A DNA stretch of 9,415 nt from the NCBI GenBank assembly GCA_024231375.1, contig JAAEQP010001216.1:1-9415 (forward strand), read 5' to 3'. This document shows positions 1-5,800 of the stretch, piece after piece. Source of the stretch: a bacterium (GTDB lineage: Bacteria > Hydrogenedentota > Hydrogenedentia > Hydrogenedentiales > SLHB01). Each line of letters opens with the position of its first letter. Position 1 is the first letter of the stretch. A program made the position numbers and the translations under genes. Below the pieces are notes generated by a model. That model saw only the letters and a program-made list of their open reading frames with translations, had not been told where the DNA came from and made no database searches.

Positions 1-55
1 GAGCAGTGGAATCATAATCCACGTGTCCGCGGTTCGAATCCGTGCACCGGCACCA
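1..55 (+). tRNA. tRNA with CAT anticodon (probably elongator Met), 5' end missing
   Basis: This is the 3' two thirds of a tRNA; the acceptor 5' strand and most of the D arm lie before the window. The last D-stem bases (GAGC, 1-4) are followed by an anticodon stem GTGGA/TCCAC (6-10 with 18-22) around the loop ATCATAA, giving anticodon CAT at 13-15. The T stem is CGCGG/CCGTG (28-32 with 40-44, one G-T pair) around TTCGAAT. The acceptor 3' strand is CACCGGC (45-51), then discriminator A and an encoded CCA (53-55). The anticodon stem lacks the GGG/CCC pairs of initiator tRNA, so elongator Met is most likely. A lysidine-modified Ile tRNA also carries CAT in the gene and cannot be excluded without the 5' half. 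Confidence 0.93.
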
Positions 56-66
56 ATGACACTTGC

Positions 67-112
67 GAGAGCCCGATGGTTCTAGGGCGGAACCATCGGG
101 CTCTCTTTCTTT
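67..112 (+). terminator. Intrinsic terminator of the tRNA transcript
   Basis: A perfect 16-bp stem pairs 67-82 (GAGAGCCCGATGGTTC) with 90-105 across the 7-base loop TAGGGCG and is followed by TTTCTTT at 106-112. It starts 12 bases after the CCA end of the tRNA. The T tract is present only on the + side, so the terminator acts on the tRNA transcript and insulates the regulator gene from it. Confidence 0.92.
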
Positions 113-139
113 GCGTGGCCGGCGCGTCCTGCCGCGCGG

Positions 140-168
140 TTGACGAATGTATGCGGGGCTAGTATCGT
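140..168 (+). promoter_or_regulatory. Sigma-70-type promoter of the sigma-54 activator gene
   Basis: TTGACG (140-145) matches the -35 consensus at 5 of 6 positions, and TATCGT (163-168) matches the -10 consensus at 4 of 6, separated by exactly 17 bases. Transcription would start near 175, after the tRNA terminator and about 73 bases before the ATG at 248. The promoter also bears on the start codon: the longest possible frame would begin with the TTG inside this -35 box, so that extension would not be transcribed. Confidence 0.6.
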
Positions 169-247
169 GGTGCGCGCGAGAAGAATACGCGCTGCTCCTT
201 TCTGGGAGAGCCGGGGAAGCCGCAAGCACTGGGGGGGATCGCACGGC

Positions 248-2050
248 ATGTTTTTGATCACGGCGTCATCCGGACCGTTGAAAGGGGCCACGTGGGCCCT
301 GGACGAGACGGACCTTGTCGTTGGCCGCAGTCCCGAGACCGATATCCGCATCGACGATCGCGAGGTGTCGCGCCGGCATTGTGTTTTGCGCGCGACGGAC
401 TCGGGCGTTGTGGTGCAGGACTTGGGCAGCAGCAACAAGACCTTGGTCAACGGGCGGGTAGCCAGCCAAACGGCCGTCAAATCGGGCGACACCATCTCCG
501 TCGGGCCGGTGACGTTCATCCTTAGCACGTCCAACGACGGCAGGCTTGCGCAGGGCCCCAAGAAGGACGAGCACTCCTCCACGTTATCCCTATCCGACAG
601 TGTGCTGCTGGGCGAGCGTCGCCGCGAGCCCGACATGGATCGCCTGTCCGCGCCGCAGACCGTGAGCGATCTGCTCTGTCTGTTTGCGGTGGGGCGTCGG
701 CTTGGCCAGGCCGGAACCGTCACCGCACTTTCGGATGTGTTGCGCGAGGCGTTGGAGGAGCGGTTCGGCGTGTGCCACTTCTGGGTTGGCCGCGTGCGGG
801 GCGCCAAGCAACCCCTTCATCTGTGCATCCGGCCGGAGGACGCCCCCGGGCGCAGTCCCGACGAAGTCCTGGCGCGATGCATGCGCGAGTCGCGCGCGCT
901 GTGCGATCCCACCTCCGGCGGTCCCATGCTGGCCGCGCCGCTTCTGGCCAACCGGGCCACGGTCGGCGCTATCGCCGTTCACTTGCTTGGCACGGGCACG
1001 GCCCCGGATCAGGAGGCCCTGGAGTTCTTGTTGGCGTTGGGCGCGCAACTGGCGCCGTATCTCGTGAGCATCGAGCAGACGGAGAAGATGCGGTCCGACC
1101 TGGACCGATTGCGCGCGGCATCGGGCGAGGGCACGCACTTGGTCGGGTCGAACCGGGCCATCTTGCATGTCCGGCAACTGATCGAAGAGGCCGCCCAGTC
1201 CGAGTTGAGCGTGCTGATCCTCGGCGAGACCGGAACAGGCAAAGAACTGGCGGCCCGGCTCGTCCACGAATGTTCGCCGCGGGCGGCGGGCCCCTTCATT
1301 GCGTTGAACTGTGCGGCCATTCCGGGTGAGCTGTTCGAGAGCGAGTTGTTCGGTCACGAGAAGGGCGCATTCACCGGCGCCGTGGCTTCGAAGCAGGGAT
1401 GCATCGAACTGGCCCATGGCGGGACGTTGTTTCTCGACGAAGTGGGCGATCTCAGCCCCCCGAACCAGGCGCGTTTGCTCCGCGCCATTGAGACCGGTAC
1501 CTTCCGCCGGCTCGGGGCGCAAGCCGAGACCCAGGTCGATATCCGCGTGGTGTCGGCCACGAACCAGGAACTGGCGCGTGCCGTCAGCGAACGTGCGTTT
1601 CGCGCGGACCTGCTCCATCGTCTCAACGGATTCGAGATCGAGATGCCGCCGCTGCGGGAGCATCTGTCCGACATCCCGGAACTCGCCGAACACTTCCTGC
1701 GCGCGGCACGTTCACGGGCCAAGCACCCTATCGCCGGGTTGAGCGAGGAAGCGCTCACCCATCTTCGGCGCCACGCCTGGCCGGGCAACGTGCGCGAACT
1801 GCGGATGTGTATCGAGCGGGCGGTCGCCCGGTCGCGCGAATCCATCATCGGACCCGCGGACCTGCTCCTGTCGACGTCGCCCGAAGCGGTCACCCTCGGC
1901 GTGGGCGAACCCCTTACCTTGGCCGAGGTCGAGAAACGGCATATCCGAGCCGTCCTGGCCGAGTCCGAGGGTAACATGTCGGCTGCGGCCCGGATTCTCC
2001 AAATCAACCGGGGTACCCTCTACAAGAAGGTCCGCGACTACGGGCTGTAG
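248..2050 (+). CDS. FHA-GAF sigma-54-dependent transcriptional activator (bacterial enhancer-binding protein)
   Basis: A 600-residue cytoplasmic activator that uses ATP hydrolysis to remodel sigma-54 RNA polymerase at -24/-12 promoters. An N-terminal FHA domain (about 1-92) keeps the phosphothreonine-pocket residues G26-R27, S41, H44 and N63. A GAF-like sensor follows (about 139-272). The AAA+ core begins near LVGSN (298) and has Walker A GETGTGKE (326-333), the sigma-54 contact loop GAFTGA (373-378), Walker B TLFLDE (393-398), the arginine-finger region FRADLLHRLN and WPGNVREL. A Fis-type HTH closes the protein (about 561-600). The ATG at 248 is chosen because the FHA fold begins at once (MFLI), a G7 run sits 10 bases upstream, and the in-frame TTG at 140 and GTGs at 167/170 lie at or before the predicted transcript start. 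There is no receiver domain, so control is probably by FHA phosphopeptide binding and a GAF ligand rather than a two-component partner. No kinase gene is visible in the window. Confidence 0.95.
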   Translation: MFLITASSGPLKGATWALDETDLVVGRSPETDIRIDDREVSRRHCVLRATDSGVVVQDLGSSNKTLVNGRVASQTAVKSGDTISVGPVTFILSTSNDGRLAQGPKKDEHSSTLSLSDSVLLGERRREPDMDRLSAPQTVSDLLCLFAVGRRLGQAGTVTALSDVLREALEERFGVCHFWVGRVRGAKQPLHLCIRPEDAPGRSPDEVLARCMRESRALCDPTSGGPMLAAPLLANRATVGAIAVHLLGTGTAPDQEALEFLLALGAQLAPYLVSIEQTEKMRSDLDRLRAASGEGTHLVGSNRAILHVRQLIEEAAQSELSVLILGETGTGKELAARLVHECSPRAAGPFIALNCAAIPGELFESELFGHEKGAFTGAVASKQGCIELAHGGTLFLDEVGDLSPPNQARLLRAIETGTFRRLGAQAETQVDIRVVSATNQELARAVSERAFRADLLHRLNGFEIEMPPLREHLSDIPELAEHFLRAARSRAKHPIAGLSEEALTHLRRHAWPGNVRELRMCIERAVARSRESIIGPADLLLSTSPEAVTLGVGEPLTLAEVEKRHIRAVLAESEGNMSAAARILQINRGTLYKKVRDYGL

Positions 2051-2092
2051 CGTCGGGTGAGTTCGTGCCGGAGCCCGAACCTTGGACCACCG

Positions 2093-2196
2093 CACGTGTG
2101 CCGCCCACAACCCCGTTGTGGGTGTCTTGAACACGCGTGATTGCGTTCCTTCGTGAATCCGGACACCCACAAACGAGTTTGTAGGTGGCACACGTG
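2093..2196. repeat. REPIN-like nested inverted repeat
   Basis: Two inverted copies of a 34-35 base unit (2093-2126 and 2162-2196) flank a 35-base spacer. By hand alignment they match at about 30 of 35 positions. The outer ten bases pair perfectly (CACGTGTGCC, 2093-2102, with GGCACACGTG, 2187-2196). Each arm also contains its own hairpin: CCCACAAC-CCC-GTTGTGGG (2104-2122), and CACCCACAAAC with GTTTGTAGGTG (2164-2187, one C-A mismatch). Palindromic units in inverted pairs are the architecture of REPIN/BIME elements, which RAYT transposases mobilise. It lies 42 bases after the regulator stop codon. Without other genomic copies a structured RNA or cruciform terminator region is an equal alternative. 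Confidence 0.7.
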
Positions 2197-2229
2197 ATCT
2201 GGATGGGCACGACCGCGTGTCCATAAACC

Positions 2230-2253
2230 GCACACTTTCCGTGTGTGCTTTCT
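2230..2253 (+). terminator. Weak candidate terminator after the activator gene
   Basis: GCACAC (2230-2235) pairs with GTGTGC (2243-2248) around a 7-base loop, followed directly by TTTCT. The stem is only 6 bp and the T tract is short, so this is tentative. It is the only hairpin-plus-T arrangement seen between the activator stop codon and the sigma-54 promoter. Confidence 0.3.
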
Positions 2254-2287
2254 CAGCGGACAGCCGGTCCAGCCTGAGATGCCGAGA

Positions 2288-2308
2288 GCCTTGGCCGCGT
2301 CGCAAGGC
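2288..2308. promoter_or_regulatory. Candidate enhancer dyad upstream of the sigma-54 promoter
   Basis: GCCTTG (2288-2293) and CAAGGC (2303-2308) form an inverted repeat with a 9-base centre. It is centred about 84 bases before the predicted transcription start near 2382, the usual distance for activator binding sites at sigma-54 promoters. The dyad is real in the sequence, but its assignment to the neighbouring activator is inference. Short dyads also occur by chance in GC-rich DNA. Confidence 0.3.
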
Positions 2309-2355
2309 ACGCTCTGTTCACCACTTACCAAACACGGCGGGCACCTCCCCGAGCA

Positions 2356-2371
2356 TGGAACGTGTCTTGCT
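2356..2371 (+). promoter_or_regulatory. Sigma-54 (-24/-12) promoter of the small HTH gene
   Basis: TGGAACGTGTCTTGCT carries the invariant GG (2357-2358) and GC (2369-2370) exactly ten bases apart. It differs from the TGGCACG-N4-TTGCT consensus at a single base (A for C after GG). The predicted start is near 2382, leaving a leader of about 42 bases with a full Shine-Dalgarno site before the GTG at 2424. It lies about 300 bases downstream of a gene for a sigma-54 activator. Confidence 0.75.
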
Positions 2372-2423
2372 TCCCCTTTAACAGCGTCAAACGGGTGCGG
2401 GGCCCGAACGCTCGGAGGTGAAC

Positions 2424-2624
2424 GTGCAGACAAGACAATTTGAATCGACGAACCGTCAAGCCGGGACTGTGGCTTCGTTGCGCAGCGTGCAACGCCAGCA
2501 TGTCCTGGGGGTGCTGCGGAGCACGGACTTCGATATGGCGGCCGCGTCGCGCATTCTGGGGGTGCCACCGGGACGGCTGAAGATGCTGCTCCGGGGGTTC
2601 GGCATCCAGCAGAACGGGGACTGA
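2424..2624 (+). CDS. Small stand-alone Fis-type HTH DNA-binding protein
   Basis: A 66-residue protein made almost entirely of one Fis-family helix-turn-helix (about 22-61; key stretch MAAASRILGVPPGRLKMLL). Residues 22-61 align without gaps to the last 40 residues of the activator upstream, with 14 identities by hand count (including the A-A-x-R-I-L of the first helix, G, L and the final G-[LI]). GTG 2424 is preferred because GGAGGTGA (2414-2421) places GGAGG five bases before it. The in-frame GTG at 2418 overlaps that ribosome site. It has no AAA+ or sensor region, so it cannot activate sigma-54 polymerase itself. It could bind the activator's sites as a competitor, or act as a small Fis-like architectural protein. 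It has its own sigma-54 promoter. The assignment as a gene rests on the HTH match, the ribosome site and the promoter; the target DNA is unknown. Confidence 0.78.
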   Translation: MQTRQFESTNRQAGTVASLRSVQRQHVLGVLRSTDFDMAAASRILGVPPGRLKMLLRGFGIQQNGD

Positions 2625-2711
2625 CGGAAGTGAGCGAGTCTGTGATCCTTCTTGCGAACCAAGTCAGGTCGCGCGACGGATTTCCTGGGATCTTACTGTA
2701 TGAGTAGTTGG

Positions 2712-2740
2712 TTGCATCGGAATGGGACGGATGCTATCGT
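2712..2740 (+). promoter_or_regulatory. Possible extended -10 promoter of the giant beta-helix gene
   Basis: TGCTATCGT (2732-2740) is an extended -10 (TG-N-TATCGT) using the same hexamer as the activator promoter. TTGCAT, a poor -35 matching only TTG, lies 17 bases upstream. Transcription would start near 2747, leaving a leader of about 143 bases. The rest of 2625-2889 holds no gene I can support, and no sigma-54 promoter that would give a start before the coding region. Confidence 0.35.
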
Positions 2741-2889
2741 ACCCGCAGGGGAAGCCTTCCAAGCGCGGGCTGCGGTGAGAAGGAATTTCGTTTTTTCACG
2801 GGTGAGATGTGTCAAGAGGCACAGGCGAGTATGGGGTTCAGTTCATGGAGTCCGGTGGTTTGATAGGGTTCGGAAACGGGGGTGCAGTC

Positions 2890-5800
2890 ATGCATCGTAG
2901 AGCAGTTTTTGTCGCGGGAATCCTTGTTGCCCTAGCGGCCATGTCGGCCCATGGCGCGGTGTGGTATGTCGACGTCGACAACACCGGCACCGAGGACGGT
3001 ACGTCGTGGACTACGGCGTTCACCACCATCCAGCCGGCTATCGATGCGGCGAGCGCCGGGGACGAGGTGTGGGTGGCGGAGGGGGTGTATACCGGTACCC
3101 TCGACCCGGTTGTCAGCGTCGCGAAAGACATCTCTCTTTTCGGGAGCTTTGCCGGTAGCGAGGCGGACCCGAGCGAGCGCGCACTCGACACGCCCTCAAC
3201 CACCATAGATGGCGAGACTGCTCGCAGATGCATCGTGGTGAGTGGAAGTGTCGTGATCGACGGATTTCTACTCACGCGGGGCAGTCCCGGACTACAGGCC
3301 GACGTGACCTCATTGACTCTGAGGAACTCGACCTGCACAACGAATAGCTACGGAGGCGCCGACATAACCGGCGGCATTGTGGTCATTGAGGACTGTCTCT
3401 TTGAAGGCAACACCACAAATGGTGATGGTGGGGGTGTACGCATAGGCAACGTGACATCTACGCTGGTCAGGCGCTGCAGATTTCTGTCTAACGATGCCAG
3501 CGGGAATGGCGGCGGTTTGCAGAGACAGTACGGCGACATCACCATCGAGAACTGCCTCTTCTCAGGCAACACCGCGGATTCTGGAGGAGGTGTATACACA
3601 ACGCACGGCGACGCCATGTCCATTGTGAACTGCACCTTCTGGCAAAACACGGCTGCCCCGGCGGGGGGCGCGGTCTATGCGAGTAACACTGCCCCAACAA
3701 TACGCAATACCATCGTTTGGGGAAGCAATGGCAGCCTGATGCTCATGGATGGCTTTGATATCACCCACTCCAACTTGAGCGAAATCCTACCAGGCGAGGG
3801 CAATATCAGTGAGTATCCGCTGCTTATCCCCGGTGTTCTCAAGCCTTCACGCGGGTCTCCGTGCATCGACGCAGGTGCGAGCGCGGGCGCGCCGAGCGAC
3901 GACATCGAGGGAACGTCGCGGCCCCAGGGCGCATCGGTCGACATCGGCGCCTATGAAGCGCTCACGTATCCTCAGAATCCCCCTGTGGTGTATGTCGACC
4001 AGGATAACGTTTCAGGGACCGAAGACGGGACGTCTTGGAGTACGGCGTATGACACCATTCAGGAGGCCGTGGATACATCGGCTGCCGTCGGCGGAGGGCA
4101 GGTCTGGATCGCTGAGGGCACGTACACCGGGTCTGGCGATTACGTCGTCGTCATGGAGCCCGGCGTCGAATTGTACGGAGGATTCGAGGGAAGCGAGACA
4201 AGCATCGAGCAACGCGACTGGACGAAGCACAAGGCAATCATCGATGGCGAGAATGCGTGCCGAGGAGTTCAGCCCACACATAAGACCGTCCTTGACGGCA
4301 TTCACATCCAACATGGCTACGCTTCGGATAACGGCGGTGCCATTTGGGCCAACACAGGGGATGTGACTCTCCGGAACTGTACGATTGCCGATAACACTGC
4401 GTCGTGGAATGGGGGAGGAGTGTACGTATCCCACGCAGCGTCGATGGTCGCCCAAGACTGTACGTTCTTCCAGAACACCGCACTGGGGACATCAGGGGCT
4501 GGCAATGCCGGCGCACTGTGGCTTCAAACGTCAAGCGACACCTCCCGGTTCGAGAACTGCATGTTCTATGGGAATGAGTCAAAGCGGGGTGGGGCCGTCT
4601 TCTCGAATCCCTCCTGGGAGACGTATGTCAACTGTGTCTTCTACGGGAACAGTGCGCCGACGGGTGCCTCTCTATCATTGAGCGGCGAAGGAACCGTTAC
4701 CAACTGCATCATCTGGGGCAACAGCACGAACCCTCAGTTCAACGCCGGGGACGCTGTCACCTACAGCGTTGTTGAAGGGGGACGTGCCGCGGAGGGCAAC
4801 CTCGACACAGATCCCCTCTTCTTCGATGCGACCAATGGCGACTTCCGGCTCAGACCTCCGTCTCCGTGTATTGACGCGGGGACACCCCTCGATGCGCCTG
4901 GCGACGACATCGACGGTAACCCTCGGCCCGTGGACGTACCGGGCAAAGGGACGGAGGGGCCCGGTGCCTTTGATATGGGCGCCTATGAGAATCCCAACGT
5001 GATTCACGTGGATGCCTCGATGGCGTCTACCGGGGGGACGTGTGACGGGCGAACCTGGAGTTCCGCTTTCCCCACGATAGATGAAGGCATAGCACAGGCC
5101 GTTGCGGACGGCGGTGGCCAGATATGGGTCGCCAGGGGCACCTATACCTCCGCGGGTTCCGCCGTCGCCGTTCTGTCAGCGTCTGTAGACATCTTTGGTG
5201 GCTTCGCTGGCGTGGCATCCGAACTGAGCGGCCTGGATGCCTATGATCGAGACGTTGACGCCAACCCCACCATCCTCGACGGTGAAGGCGTGCGCCGGTG
5301 CGTCGTGGGTGCGGAAGGTGGTGTGCTGGATGGTCTGACGCTAATCAACGGTGCTGGGGACAACGGCGCGGGGTTGCTGGCGGATGGTGTGGCGATGGTG
5401 GTGCGGGACTGTGTTGTCCAGGATTGCCATGCCACGGTGAATGGTGGCGGGGTGTGCGCGTTGAACGGGGCGGATGTCATGTTGGACGCGTGCCGATTCC
5501 TTACGAACCAGGCGGATGCGCAGGGTGGCGCGATTGCCAACAGCGCGTCGACCATGTCGCTGGTGAACTGCGTTGCGTCGGGCAACACGGCCGGTTCGGG
5601 CGGCGGGGGTATCGCGAACACCCTTACCAGCACGCTCGATGTCATGAACTGCGTCTTGTACGGCAACACGGTGACCAGCGGCACGGGCGGCGGCGTTCTC
5701 AACTACGCGACGGGCACGGTCACCAACTCCATCCTGTGGGCCAACGCGCCTGACCAGGCCCCCGGCGTCATCACGGTCACCTACAGCACGGTTCAGGGCG

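Noticed and set aside
140..247. N-terminal extension of the activator by 36 codons from TTG at 140
   Set aside because: The TTG lies in a good -35 box, the extension is Arg-rich with no family match, and the FHA fold begins right at the ATG at 248 behind a G-rich ribosome site.
1..247. tRNA 3' end as an integration site for a genomic island
   Set aside because: No second copy of the tRNA 3' end and no integrase gene appear in the window; the tRNA has an ordinary terminator followed by an ordinary promoter.
590..1693. 367-codon open frame on the minus strand
   Set aside because: It lies wholly inside the activator gene, whose motifs are unmistakable. It is Gln/Arg/Ala-rich with no recognisable domain: a shadow frame of GC-rich coding DNA.
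2243..2443. 66-codon frame with GTG start on the + strand
   Set aside because: It starts in a hairpin, runs through the sigma-54 promoter and overlaps the start of the better supported HTH gene; no ribosome site or domain is seen.
2038..2568. 176-codon frame on the minus strand
   Set aside because: It covers a repeat, a promoter and the HTH gene on the other strand, and its product is Cys/Pro/Arg-rich with no fold signature.
2755..2796. CCTTC/GAAGG pairing followed by a run of six T
   Set aside because: The stem is only 5 bp with a loop of about 19 bases, and ten bases separate it from the T run; too weak to call a terminator or attenuator.
2871..2886. Second GG-N10-GC (sigma-54-like) site just before the giant gene
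   Set aside because: The spacing fits, but flanking bases do not, and transcription would begin near 2897, inside the coding region. It is the G-rich ribosome site.
2652..2900. 82-codon frame (or 66 codons from ATG 2700) before the giant gene
   Set aside because: No ribosome site; the product is Arg/Val-rich without similarity; it overlaps the start of the giant gene and contains the likely promoter.
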